From CAYMEK01 sp964389305 (GTDB lineage Bacteria > Spirochaetota > Spirochaetia > SZUA-6 > DRHE01), in the NCBI GenBank assembly GCA_964389305.1, contig CAYMEK010000024.1:1-55936 (forward strand): a stretch of DNA of 55,936 nucleotides, in the 5' to 3' direction. Made by a program: the position numbers and the translations under genes. The notes below the pieces were generated by a model. The model was not told the DNA's origin and made no database searches. It worked only from the letters and a program-made list of their open reading frames with translations. This document shows, piece by piece, positions 1 to 9,239 of this stretch. The stretch's first letter is position 1. Each line of letters begins with the position of its first letter.

Positions 1-1061
<1,061 letters not shown>

Positions 1062-1129
1062 AGAAAAACCGAATGGCGGGAAACTGCAGAAGGGCCGACT
1101 ATTGAAGGTAGGAAGAGTATAGCGTACAC

Positions 1130-2206
1130 ATGGCCAAACCGAGGCTCGAAGAGCTGCGAAAAATCCAGTTTTTCTCCGAGATGTCCGTACGCGACCTGCG
1201 TATGGTCTGCCGCTTTGCCATGTCTAAGAGCTGCTCCAAGGGTGAGCTGGTCATTCGGGAAAATACCGTTGCCGACACTTTTTACATCATCCAGTCCGGC
1301 AAGGTGGCAATCACCAAGAAGTTCGAAGACGGGCAGGAGATGGTCCTGGCCGTCCAGCACGACGGGGACTTTTTCGGAGAGATGGCTCTCCTGGACGAAG
1401 GGCCCCGCTCGGCGAGCGCTGTGGCGCTGGAGCCTTCCACGCTGCTGGAGATATCGAGAAAGGATTTCGCCGTTCTGTTGAAGAAAGCCCCGCTGCTCGC
1501 CTACGCCATGATGCGGGAGCTGAGCACGCGGCTGCGCGGAACGGGAACACTGCTGATCAGCCAGCTCCAGCGCAAGAACCGGGAGCTGACCAAGGCCTAC
1601 CTGGATACCGTCAATGCGGTGGTCAATACGCTGGAAGCCCGGGATCCCTACACTCACGGCCACACCGAACGGGTCACCATCATCGCCAAGCGCATCGCCG
1701 CCGAGATGGGAATGGACGACGAGGAGCTGTTCACCATCGAGCTGGGAGCATTGCTGCACGACGTGGGCAAGATCGGGGTTCCCGATGCGGTCTTGCGCAA
1801 GCCCGGACCCTTAGAGGTGGGCGAAGTGCTCCAGATCCAGGAACATCCGGTCAAGGGCAAGCACATCCTGAGCAACATCGGCTACCTGAAGCAGGCCATT
1901 CCCTGTGTGCTGCATCATCACGAGCGCTTCGACGGCCAGGGCTATCCGGAGAAGATATCCGGCGAGAGCATCCCGCTTACGGGCCGGATCATATCGGTTG
2001 CCGACGCCTTCGACGCCATGACCAGTGATCGGCCGTATCGCAAGAAATGGAGCTTCGAACAGGCCCGGAAGGAGATCGAGAAGAACGCCGGCAAGCAATT
2101 CGACCCGCAGGTGGTCAGGGCCTTCCGGTCCGTTGTGGCTGACGGCAGCCTGATGCGGCTGCTGGCGAAAAAAAAGAAGAGCGTAGGCAGACTTCCGCAG
2201 CGCTGA
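1130..2206 (+). CDS. Cyclic-nucleotide-binding domain fused to HD-GYP phosphodiesterase domain
   Basis: The 358-aa protein has an N-terminal cNMP-binding (CRP-like) domain, about residues 10-130, with a phosphate-binding cassette reading FFGEMALLDEGPRSASAVA. A short helical linker leads to a C-terminal HD-GYP domain, about 165-350, carrying HGHTERV, LLHDVGKIGVPD, HHHERFDGQGYP and a DAFDAMTSDRPYR stretch. All the metal-binding His/Asp positions and the GYP signature look intact, so c-di-GMP hydrolysis is expected. There is no signal peptide or membrane segment, so it is cytosolic. No DNA-binding helix-turn-helix is present, so it is not a transcription factor. ATG 1130 fits the domain start, although the Shine-Dalgarno is weak. 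The ligand of the sensor domain is not determined by sequence. Confidence 0.88.
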   Translation: MAKPRLEELRKIQFFSEMSVRDLRMVCRFAMSKSCSKGELVIRENTVADTFYIIQSGKVAITKKFEDGQEMVLAVQHDGDFFGEMALLDEGPRSASAVALEPSTLLEISRKDFAVLLKKAPLLAYAMMRELSTRLRGTGTLLISQLQRKNRELTKAYLDTVNAVVNTLEARDPYTHGHTERVTIIAKRIAAEMGMDDEELFTIELGALLHDVGKIGVPDAVLRKPGPLEVGEVLQIQEHPVKGKHILSNIGYLKQAIPCVLHHHERFDGQGYPEKISGESIPLTGRIISVADAFDAMTSDRPYRKKWSFEQARKEIEKNAGKQFDPQVVRAFRSVVADGSLMRLLAKKKKSVGRLPQR

Positions 2207-2266
2207 AATCCCTACGCAGTGATGACCTGCGCCGGCAGCTCTGGCATCCCCCGCTGCGATAGCTTT

Positions 2267-3427
2267 TCAGGAGCCGATTTGCTCCTCGATTCCTCGAATC
2301 AGGGTATGCACGTATTCCTCCAGATCTTCGATTTCCGCCTTGGGAAGGCGAAAACCTATGGCCCCCTCGTGCCCGCCGCCGTTCTCGATCGAGAACAGCT
2401 CCAGAATGCTGCGCAGATCGAGCTGCTTGTACAGGTGGCTGCGGCGGATCCGGAACTGGATCAGGTCGGATTCCTGGGGAGGGTCGTAATAGCAGACCAA
2501 CCCCAGCCATCTGCTCTCCTCGGCCAGGATGTCGGCAACCGCCCGGGCTACGGACACCAGGGTTTCGGTGTCGAACTCGCGGCTGAGAACAGCGCTGTCC
2601 TGTTCGTCGAGAACCACGTAGCCGAGCTTCCGCGAGAAGCGCTTGCGCGCCATGAAATAGGTAAAGCACTTTTCCTCGCTCTTGGAGAGCTTCTGGATCT
2701 CGGTGAACACCTGGCGCATGTCCGAGAAATTCGTACGCTGGACGGTCTTCTGGGTGAGCAGCTCATTGAACAGGGAGCTGAAGATCTGGTAGTATTTCTT
2801 TTCCCGCTCGGATTTCAGGTACATGCCCATCTTGGAGTCCCCTATGATACCGGTCAGGATGGCCAGTACGATGTTGCGGGCCATAAGGTCGTTGATCTGA
2901 AAGCGGCGCAGGAGCTTTTCATCGTCTTTTAGCTTGAGAAGAATCTGGCCCACCAGCTCGCTGGAGGAGGACGCCTCGGTTACCAGGCGGTAGCCGTCCT
3001 GGCCGAAGTACTCGCTGTCCGCTCCGAGATGATGGTCGATTTCTACCTTCAACGTCTCCGGGCTGTCGACCAACCTGCGGATCTGGGCATTCGCCTGGAT
3101 CAACGAGGGCTTGGCGGTGTCGAACAGAACGACGGTGTCGATCGGTCCGGGAAGAGGCTCGTCCCCGTACAGCACGGGGATCGAATTGTACGTGCAGATG
3201 TTGAGCAAATAGTGGAAATGCTCGTGGATCGGCTTCCCCAGGTAGATCAGGGTGTGCTTGGCGAACTTGGCGGCCAGAAGGGCGAACGCTACCATCGAGG
3301 CGATGCAGTCCTCGTCCGGAGACTGGTGCCCGAGGAGGAGGAATTCCTGGCGGCTGCCCAATGCGGCGATGATATTGTCGATGATTCGGTTTTTTTCCCG
3401 CAGCGTGGAAATCGTAGTCTTACTCAT
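2267..3427 (-). CDS. DHH-family phosphoesterase (NrnA/pAp phosphatase-like)
   Basis: A cytosolic DHH/DHHA1 protein of about 386 residues. The N-terminal DHH domain shows HQSPDEDCIAS, an Asp in VVLFDTAKPS and the signature VEIDHHLGADS. The C-terminal DHHA1 domain ends with the GGGHEGAIGFRLP substrate-binding loop. Family members degrade nanoRNAs or dephosphorylate pAp; others cleave cyclic dinucleotides, but no extra PAS or GGDEF domain is present here. I chose ATG at 3427; a GTG one codon upstream is possible. It is convergent with the HD-GYP gene, leaving a 60-bp gap with no clear terminator. The exact substrate is not predictable. Confidence 0.85.
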   Translation of the reverse strand: MSKTTISTLREKNRIIDNIIAALGSRQEFLLLGHQSPDEDCIASMVAFALLAAKFAKHTLIYLGKPIHEHFHYLLNICTYNSIPVLYGDEPLPGPIDTVVLFDTAKPSLIQANAQIRRLVDSPETLKVEIDHHLGADSEYFGQDGYRLVTEASSSSELVGQILLKLKDDEKLLRRFQINDLMARNIVLAILTGIIGDSKMGMYLKSEREKKYYQIFSSLFNELLTQKTVQRTNFSDMRQVFTEIQKLSKSEEKCFTYFMARKRFSRKLGYVVLDEQDSAVLSREFDTETLVSVARAVADILAEESRWLGLVCYYDPPQESDLIQFRIRRSHLYKQLDLRSILELFSIENGGGHEGAIGFRLPKAEIEDLEEYVHTLIRGIEEQIGS

Positions 3428-3590
3428 CACCAGAGAATACTATCGTCACTTCTCGTCGATTTCGCAAGGGCACGACTGGGATTTTGTGGGTGTCGTTTCG
3501 CCTGCCCGCTCGCTTTTGCCCCCGATCCCCCGGCTACTATCCACAACGCAGGGCTCCGGAGCCGGATCGGCAGTCGAGCCGTAATCCGTT

Positions 3591-4049
3591 CTATTCCGGC
3601 AGGGGCGGGCCGTACAGGGTTTCGTCGACCGGCAGAGAGACGGTGTCGGTGTCCGTCACGGTTCGTGTTTCCAGGGTCTGCTCCTGGAAATCCACCTTGT
3701 AGTCTTTCCAGATGATGGAGAAGGTGATCGATTCATCCGGGTTCAAGGTCGCGCTGACCGCGAGCTTGGGGGTGAAGCGGTTCGTGTAGTCGTAGTCCAT
3801 GGTGAACTCCACGGTCCACGGCAGGGCTTCTGCCGCCGGGCCCTGGTCGGCTCCCGTCTCGTCCGTATAGGTGACGGTGGCATTAGCCAGGGTTGGCGAG
3901 CTAACCTGGTATTTCACCACGTAGGTGTAGCGCCCGGCTACGGGCGAAACATCACAGCCGGCCAGCGCCAGGGCTGCGAGCAGCAGGGCGGAGGCGGCCG
4001 CGATCGATGCCTTCTTGCCGTGGTTCGGAGTACACATCTCTTTGCTCAT
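3591..4049 (-). CDS. Small secreted lipoprotein of unknown function
   Basis: The 152-aa product begins with a charged N-region, a hydrophobic helix rich in Ala/Leu and the lipobox LALAGC, so it should be exported and lipidated at the cysteine. The mature part (~120 aa) is rich in Thr, Val, Asp and Tyr with alternating hydrophobic residues, which suggests a small beta-sandwich. It ends in PLPE. I recognise no enzyme motif or named domain. The first ATG has little Shine-Dalgarno; a second in-frame ATG four codons later would also preserve the signal peptide. It stands alone between the DHH gene and a divergent PLP-enzyme gene. Confidence 0.75.
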   Translation of the reverse strand: MSKEMCTPNHGKKASIAAASALLLAALALAGCDVSPVAGRYTYVVKYQVSSPTLANATVTYTDETGADQGPAAEALPWTVEFTMDYDYTNRFTPKLAVSATLNPDESITFSIIWKDYKVDFQEQTLETRTVTDTDTVSLPVDETLYGPPLPE

Positions 4050-4059
4050 TCCCTATAAA
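4031..4059 (+). promoter_or_regulatory. Possible sigma-70-type promoter inside the lipoprotein/PLP-enzyme divergent gap
   Basis: TACACA at 4031-4036 and TATAAA at 4054-4059 are separated by 17 bp. Transcription would begin near 4066 and run straight into the terminator-like hairpin at 4079-4106. The boxes are imperfect and lie partly inside the opposite-strand lipoprotein gene, so this is tentative. Confidence 0.3.
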
Positions 4060-4078
4060 GAGTTTATCGTAAAACCGG

Positions 4079-4106
4079 GCGGTTTTCCAAAGCCGCACTT
4101 TTTTTT
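4079..4106 (+). terminator. Intrinsic-terminator-like hairpin with eight-T tract upstream of the PLP-enzyme gene
   Basis: GCGGTTTT pairs with AAAGCCGC (one G-T wobble) and is followed after two bases by eight Ts at 4099-4106. The 5' arm also belongs to a competing hairpin, AAAACC (4071-4076) with GGTTTT (4081-4086), so the two structures exclude each other. No plus-strand gene ends nearby, which makes an ordinary gene-end terminator unlikely and a short attenuated leader possible. Confidence 0.45.
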
Positions 4107-4346
4107 GCATGGTTTTCCCGCTGCTCTGTCCGCCACCCGGCGGAGGAGCCCTTGCGCCGCCCGGTCCGTTTTCCAGGCCACTGCCCGGCTGCCTCTTCTT
4201 ACCCTGGCCGCCTTTCCTCAGGGTAAGCCCCGCCTGCGCCGTGCGGACCGCCGGTCTCTTTAGCCCGTCTGCAGCTTGTCGAAAGCGCTTTTTCCGATTA
4301 ACAATATCCGCAAGACACCGCCGGCAGGCAGGAGAGGCAAAGCGCC
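4107..4346. other. Non-coding leader/intergenic stretch with an 8-bp inverted repeat
   Basis: No credible gene lies here. TTACCCTG at 4199-4206 and CAGGGTAA at 4219-4226 form an 8-bp perfect stem with a 12-nt loop. A purine-rich Shine-Dalgarno (AGGAGAGG, about 4330-4337) precedes the PLP-enzyme ATG. A weak TTGTCG-17-TAACAA promoter may lie around 4277-4305. Nothing matching a known riboswitch core was recognised. Confidence 0.4.
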
Positions 4347-5813
4347 ATGATCGATCTCAAGAGCATCCGGGACAAGCTGGAGCGGACCGTGGTTCGCGCC
4401 CGCGAGCGCAATATCATCATCCCCACCTTCGAGCAAATGAAGAATCCCGACACCGTTCCGCAGCAGATAAAAGGGGAGCTGGCATCGATCGGACTGTGGG
4501 ACCTTCACCCCCGCAACCTCTTCCGCATAACCTGGAAGAACGAGCCGGTGCCGGAGGGCGGACGCTTCGGCTTCGTGAACTATATCGAGTTTCCCCGCTC
4601 GTTGACCGGGGTCTCGGCACGCATCATCGGCCTGGTGGGCAAGTGGCTTCCTACCGGCTCCCACAAGGTGGGAGCCGCCTTCGGCTGCCTGGTGCCCCGC
4701 CTGGTCACGGGGCAGTTCGATCCGACCGTTCAGAAAGCGGTCTGGCCGTCCACGGGCAACTACTGCCGGGGCGGGGCCTACGATTCGGCCCTGCTGGCCT
4801 GCGAGTCTGTGGCCATTCTTCCGGAGCAGATGAGCCGGGAGCGCTTCGAGTGGCTGTCCAGGATCGCCGGGGAGGTGATTCCCACCCCGGGAAGCGAGTC
4901 CAATGTCAAGGAGATCTTCGATAAGTGCCGGGAGCTGCGCGACTCGGGAGAGGATCTGGTGATCTTCAACCAGTTCGACGAGTTCGGCAACTACCTCTGG
5001 CACTATGAGGTTACCGGACACGCCATGCAGGAGGTGCTGGAGCGCGAGCTTCACCAGGGGCAGAGCTATCACGGGCTGGCGCTCGCCACCGGCTCGGCGG
5101 GTACCATAGCCTGCGGCGACTATCTCAAGAAGCTCTATCCGGCAAGCCGCGTGGCGGCCAGCGAGGCCCTGCAGTGTCCCACCCTCCTGGAGAACGGCTT
5201 CGGCGCTCACCGCATCGAGGGGATAGGGGACAAGCACGTTCCGTGGATTCACAACCTGCGCAATACGGACATGGTCATGGCCATAGACGACAATGCGGTG
5301 GTCAACCTGGCCCGGCTGTTCAACGAGCCGGCGGGCCGAAGTTTTCTCGTCCAGAGGGGCGTGCCGGAGGATCTGGTTGCCAGGCTGGATCTGCTCGGAT
5401 TTTCCAGCATCGGCAATCTGCTTTCCTGCATCAAGTACGCCAGGTACTACGAGTTGAACGAAAACGAGGTGATGCTTACCGTGCTGACCGATTCGATGGA
5501 GCTGTACGGCAGCCGGTTGAAGGAGATGCACGAAAGCTACGGCGGATACGGCGAACTGGACGCCGCTGCTCACTTCGCCCGCTACCTGGAGGGTGTGACC
5601 ACGGATTTTCTCCGGGAGCTGACCTACCGGGAGCGGCGGCGCATCCACAACCTCAAGTACTTCACCTGGATAGAGCAGCAGGGCAAGAGCTACGAGGAGA
5701 TCATGGCCCAATGGTATCAGCCGGATTACTGGCAGAACATCCAGAACCAGGTCGCCGAGATCGACGGCCTGATCGAGGATTTCAACCGCCGGGTCGGGCT
5801 GCTCGGGCCTTGA
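4347..5813 (+). CDS. Fold-type II PLP-dependent enzyme (cysteine synthase/threonine synthase superfamily), substrate unknown
   Basis: A 488-aa cytosolic protein of the tryptophan-synthase-beta fold. The PLP lysine is in PTGSHKVGAAFGC (about residues 108-120). The substrate loop reads STGNYCRGGAYDS, the phosphate-binding loop ATGSAGTIACG, and a later segment ENGFGAHRIEGIGDKHVPW matches the usual glycine-rich cofactor contact. It is longer than O-acetylserine sulfhydrylases (~310 aa), with a C-terminal helical extension of over 100 residues rich in Tyr, Glu and Arg. The ATG has a good Shine-Dalgarno. It is monocistronic, convergent with the pyr operon. Diaminopropionate lyase or another amino-acid lyase is possible, but the sequence does not settle the reaction. 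Confidence 0.8.
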   Translation: MIDLKSIRDKLERTVVRARERNIIIPTFEQMKNPDTVPQQIKGELASIGLWDLHPRNLFRITWKNEPVPEGGRFGFVNYIEFPRSLTGVSARIIGLVGKWLPTGSHKVGAAFGCLVPRLVTGQFDPTVQKAVWPSTGNYCRGGAYDSALLACESVAILPEQMSRERFEWLSRIAGEVIPTPGSESNVKEIFDKCRELRDSGEDLVIFNQFDEFGNYLWHYEVTGHAMQEVLERELHQGQSYHGLALATGSAGTIACGDYLKKLYPASRVAASEALQCPTLLENGFGAHRIEGIGDKHVPWIHNLRNTDMVMAIDDNAVVNLARLFNEPAGRSFLVQRGVPEDLVARLDLLGFSSIGNLLSCIKYARYYELNENEVMLTVLTDSMELYGSRLKEMHESYGGYGELDAAAHFARYLEGVTTDFLRELTYRERRRIHNLKYFTWIEQQGKSYEEIMAQWYQPDYWQNIQNQVAEIDGLIEDFNRRVGLLGP

Positions 5814-5878
5814 GCGCTGCTTTGGGCGCTTCTCGAGGCCTGAGTCCTGCGCAAGCGGCAGAGGATCTTCCGAACCAG

Positions 5879-5966
5879 TGAGAACACAAAAGCCCCTGAA
5901 CGGCGGCGGCGGCAACCGCGAGGTGGGCCCGGGCCCTTTGAACTTCAGGATTTCCAGGGGTTCTCA
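5879..5966. repeat. Long interrupted inverted repeat between convergent genes
   Basis: TGAGAAC (5879-5885) pairs with GTTCTCA (5960-5966), and CCCCTG (5893-5898) pairs with CAGGGG (5955-5960, sharing one base). The very GC-rich interior contains the palindrome GGGCCCGGGCCC. It lies between the ends of the PLP-enzyme gene and the pyr operon, so it may act as a structured 3' end for both transcripts. There is no T tract. Confidence 0.4.
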
Positions 5967-5983
5967 TCCTCACCCGCAACCTT

Positions 5984-7720
5984 CTACCCCTCTGCGGCCG
6001 CGCGTTCAGCCTCCCGCGCCTGCCGCTGCAGGCCCGGCAGGCCGGCTCCGCTGCTGATCAGGAACTGCAGGCTGACGAAGGTCCCCTCCTTGCAGAGCAG
6101 CCGCCCGCCGCACTCGCAGGAGCCGCACAGGCCCACGCCGCAGTGGGAGGGAGTCTCGAGGGAAAGCAGGATCTCCGGCGGGGCGGCCCCCAGCTCGATC
6201 TCCGCCTGGGCCGCTCTGGCCAGAAAGCCTTCGGGACCCACGTTGTAGAAGGAGCACTGCCCGGCTCCGGAGCTGCCGAGACGGCCCGGCAGGGCCGCCA
6301 GGACGCGGGCGGGCCGGCCCGCGTCGAACACCCCTATCTGCTCGCAGCTCATACCCACGGCGGCCGGGACCCCGGCTTCCTCCCGACGGGAAAATCCGTA
6401 GAACAGGATCACCTCCTTGTTCTGCCCGGTAAGCTCGCGGGCCAGGGGCGCGGCCGCGGCGATCCCGGTGCCGCCGGCCACAATGCAGGCCGTTGCCTTC
6501 TCGCTTCCGGGGGCCGGGGCGCCGTAGGGCCCGCGCACCAGGATGCGCCGGCCGGCCCGCTGTGCGAACCGCGCCGGGGTGACCGCCCCCCGTCTGCGCA
6601 CGAGAACCACGGCCGGGTCGCCGACGGCGACGGAAAAGGGCTTTTCCCCTACGCCGGGCAGGAACAGGAAGGCGTACTGGCCGGCTGCGGCCGGCAGCGA
6701 TCCGTCCAAGGTAAAGGCCCTCAAGGTTTCGCCGAAGCTGCGGATCTTGCGAATCCTCATGCCCCTGTACTCCATCAGCCTTTTGCTGCTCAGGAAGGCG
6801 GCCGCACTGTCGGTGTTCTCCTGGCAGTCGCGGCGCAGAGCGGCAAGGTAGAGGGGAATCAGCTCCTGCCGCGGGATGCGAGCGAAGACGCTGCCCAGAC
6901 CCACGGCGCTGGCTCCGGCCTGCCTCATATTGCGCACGTCCTCGGCGCTGGAAACACCGCCGATTCCGATTATGGGGACCCCTTTCCCCACCGCCCGGCG
7001 GATCTCGGCCACCTTGCGCCGGGCCGTCTCCTTGATCCACTCGCCGGACTTCCCTCCCCTGCCGCCGTTGGGATTGGAGAGCACGGGTTTGCCGCCGAGC
7101 GGCTCCCGGAACAGCTCCGGGCCCACGGTGTTGATGGCGCTCAGGCCGTCGGCGCCGGAGCGGATCGCAGCCCGGGCGATTTCTCCTATGTCGGATGTGT
7201 TCGGGGTGAGCTTGGGGAACAGCGGTACCGAGGTCTCCCGGCGTATGGCCTTTACGTACTCGGCCACGGTTCGGGCGTTGGAGCCGATGCTGGAGCCGTA
7301 GCCGTCCGCAGCGTGGGGACAGGAAAAGTTCAGCTCCAAAATGTCGGCGACCCGGGAGAACTCCCGGGCCAGAGTCAGGAAGTCCTCGATGCAGTTGGCG
7401 GAGACAGATACGTTGAGAAGGCTGCGCAGGGTGCGGCGCCGGCGCAGCTCCTGCAGCTCCCGCAAGCCTTGGCGGAGCCCCGGGTTCTTCAAGCCCACCG
7501 CGTTGGCGAAGCAGCCTGCCTGCGGCTCCACCAGTATCGGCTCCCGGTTTCCCGCATTCGGGTGAACCTGGTAGCTCTTGGTGGTGATGATCTCGATCTC
7601 CGGCGCATTGCGGTCCATCCATTCGATTAAAGCGGGTCGAGTGGTCAGGACGCCGGACACCGTGGCCAGCTTCAGGCGGTCCTCCAGAAGGCGCTCGAGG
7701 ATCTCCCGGTTTCTGCTCAA
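5984..7720 (-). CDS. pyrDK: Fused dihydroorotate dehydrogenase - PyrK electron-transfer subunit
   Basis: A 578-aa bifunctional protein. Residues ~1-310 are a class 1 dihydroorotate dehydrogenase: catalytic Cys in LELNFSCPHAADG, FMN lysine in FPKLTPN, and the FMN-phosphate region GIGGVSSAEDV. Residues ~325-560 are a PyrK-like reductase: FAD motif KPFSVAV, NAD loop VAGGTGIAAAAPLA and a [2Fe-2S] ligand set CGVGLCGSCEC...C near the C-terminus. In class 1B enzymes these are separate subunits passing electrons from dihydroorotate to NAD; here they are one chain. The start is TTG overlapping the upstream stop (TTGA), with GAGG seven bases before it, so translation is coupled to pyrFE. A longer frame starting at 8605 exists but overlaps pyrFE and carries no extra domain. 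Confidence 0.88.
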   Translation of the reverse strand: MSRNREILERLLEDRLKLATVSGVLTTRPALIEWMDRNAPEIEIITTKSYQVHPNAGNREPILVEPQAGCFANAVGLKNPGLRQGLRELQELRRRRTLRSLLNVSVSANCIEDFLTLAREFSRVADILELNFSCPHAADGYGSSIGSNARTVAEYVKAIRRETSVPLFPKLTPNTSDIGEIARAAIRSGADGLSAINTVGPELFREPLGGKPVLSNPNGGRGGKSGEWIKETARRKVAEIRRAVGKGVPIIGIGGVSSAEDVRNMRQAGASAVGLGSVFARIPRQELIPLYLAALRRDCQENTDSAAAFLSSKRLMEYRGMRIRKIRSFGETLRAFTLDGSLPAAAGQYAFLFLPGVGEKPFSVAVGDPAVVLVRRRGAVTPARFAQRAGRRILVRGPYGAPAPGSEKATACIVAGGTGIAAAAPLARELTGQNKEVILFYGFSRREEAGVPAAVGMSCEQIGVFDAGRPARVLAALPGRLGSSGAGQCSFYNVGPEGFLARAAQAEIELGAAPPEILLSLETPSHCGVGLCGSCECGGRLLCKEGTFVSLQFLISSGAGLPGLQRQAREAERAAAEG

Positions 7721-9162
7721 CGCAAGACCTCGCTGCGCTGCTCCTGCCGAGCTTTTTCTGCAAGCCCGCGGCTCCTGGCCAGTTCGAGAAGCTCCGATAT
7801 GCCGGCGTAGGCGTGAAAGCGGATCCCTCTCCTCTCGATCTGTTCCCGGCCCCCGCTTTCCCTGTCCACCAGAACCACCAGGTCGGTCACCTCCAGCCCC
7901 ACCTCTTCCAGCATCTGGATGGCTTCCAGCTTGCTGCGGGCCGAGCTGATCACGTCGTCCAGAAGAACCACCCGGTCTCCCCGCTCGAAGTGTCCCTCGA
8001 TGCAGTTGCCCGTACCGTGGTCCTTGTGGGTCAGCCTGGGGTAGATGAACGGCACCCCCAGACGAAGCGATACGGCGGCGGCCAGGGGCACGGCAGCCAC
8101 AGGAATAGCGGCGATGCGGTCGTAGACCAGGGGCCGGAGCAGCTTCTCGTAGGCCTCGGCCACCCGGGAGAGCAGGCCGGGGTTGGAGATTATCTGGCGC
8201 AGGTCGAGGTAGTGGGGTGAGATCTCCCCCGATTTCAGCCGGAAGGATCCGAACTTCAGGCAGCCGTGTTCCACGATCTGCTCCAGCAGGGCCACGATCC
8301 TGGTCTCCCGCTGCATGGAACGCAGGGCCCGGGTGTTCCGGGAGCCGGCCACCTCCCAATTGATTCTGTCCCGGTACAGCCGGGCCTTCTCTCCCGGCTG
8401 CTCGTCCTGGTAGATGCTCCTGCCCACCACCAGAAGCAGGCCCAGCCCGTCCTCCCGCAGCCCTGCCCGTACCGCTGCCTCCAGGCTCCCCCCCTGGGCA
8501 CCGATTCCGGGGCAGAGGATCCAGGAGCGCTGCTGTTGTTCCCGCACCTTCTCCAGGGCTCGGGGATCGGTGGCCCCGACAACCAGGCCGATCTCCGGGG
8601 CCCAACTGGAAACCTCGCGAGCAACCTCCAGATACAGAGGAGAGCCTTCCTCCCGGTCGACCGCCCCCCTGGATTCCCGCTGTACGACCGGCAGGGCCTG
8701 CAGGTCCCCGGACTGGGGATTGGAGGTGCGGCAGAGCAGGAAAAGCCCCTTGCCAGGATAGGCGAGGAAGGGGCGAACGGACTCCCGGCCGAGGTAGGGG
8801 TTCAAGGTCACCGAGCCCACGCCCCAGTACTCGAACAGCCCCTGCGCATAGGCCGAAGCGGTCTGCCCGATGTCGCCGCGCTTGGCATCCAGGATAACCG
8901 GCGTGCCTTCCGGGATCAGCTCGAGCGCCTGCCGCAGCGCTTCCAGCCCCTCCAGGCCGTAGGCTTCGTAGAAGGCCATGTTGGGCTTGTAACAGGCAGC
9001 GTAGGGCAGGGTCTGCTCCACCACCTTGCGGTTTTGCTCCACGATGCGCTGCGCCGCCTCTTTCGCATCCTTACACTCGGGGCGCGGATCGAGGGCGATG
9101 CAGAGCAGGCTCTGTTTCTCCCTGCAGGCGGCTTCCAGCTCGGCAAAGAAGCTCGTATTCAT
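7717..9162 (-). CDS. pyrFE: Bifunctional orotidine-5'-phosphate decarboxylase / orotate phosphoribosyltransferase
   Basis: A 481-aa fusion covering the last two steps of UMP synthesis. The N-terminal OMP decarboxylase (~1-265) has LCIALDPRPECKD, the catalytic VILDAKRGDIG and a C-terminal VGRSIYQ phosphate loop. The C-terminal orotate phosphoribosyltransferase (~280-470) has GSFRLKSGEISPHYLDLR, HKDHGTG and the PRPP loop VVLLDDVISSARSK. The order is decarboxylase first, opposite to animal UMP synthase. ATG 9162 was chosen because GGGAGG sits 6 bp upstream and the decarboxylase fold begins there; an upstream in-frame GTG at 9315 would translate through the leader hairpins and is rejected. It is first in the operon, ahead of pyrDK. 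Confidence 0.93.
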   Translation of the reverse strand: MNTSFFAELEAACREKQSLLCIALDPRPECKDAKEAAQRIVEQNRKVVEQTLPYAACYKPNMAFYEAYGLEGLEALRQALELIPEGTPVILDAKRGDIGQTASAYAQGLFEYWGVGSVTLNPYLGRESVRPFLAYPGKGLFLLCRTSNPQSGDLQALPVVQRESRGAVDREEGSPLYLEVAREVSSWAPEIGLVVGATDPRALEKVREQQQRSWILCPGIGAQGGSLEAAVRAGLREDGLGLLLVVGRSIYQDEQPGEKARLYRDRINWEVAGSRNTRALRSMQRETRIVALLEQIVEHGCLKFGSFRLKSGEISPHYLDLRQIISNPGLLSRVAEAYEKLLRPLVYDRIAAIPVAAVPLAAAVSLRLGVPFIYPRLTHKDHGTGNCIEGHFERGDRVVLLDDVISSARSKLEAIQMLEEVGLEVTDLVVLVDRESGGREQIERRGIRFHAYAGISELLELARSRGLAEKARQEQRSEVLR

Positions 9163-9211
9163 ATCGTTCCTCCCAAATGCGGTGGTTTCGATTCCTTCCG
9201 GCGCCCGGCCC

Positions 9212-9225
9212 GCTCCGGCCGGAGC
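9212..9225 (-). promoter_or_regulatory. Perfect 14-bp palindrome between the last leader terminator and pyrFE
   Basis: GCTCCGGCCGGAGC is fully self-complementary and lies about 50 bp before the pyrFE start. Its CTCCGG half also occurs in terminator 1 of the same leader, so cross-pairing between the elements is possible. It could equally be a protein-binding site. Confidence 0.35.
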
Positions 9226-9239
9226 ATCGCCGAAGAGAT

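Noticed and set aside
4260..5915. Long open frame (551 codons) on the minus strand opposite the PLP enzyme
   Set aside because: It is the antisense shadow of a gene with clear catalytic motifs; its translation has no recognisable domain and such shadows are common in GC-rich DNA.
5984..8605. Start of the PyrD-PyrK frame at 8605, giving 873 residues
   Set aside because: It would overlap almost 900 bp of pyrFE, and the first ~290 residues are low-complexity Gly/Arg/Pro-rich shadow translation.
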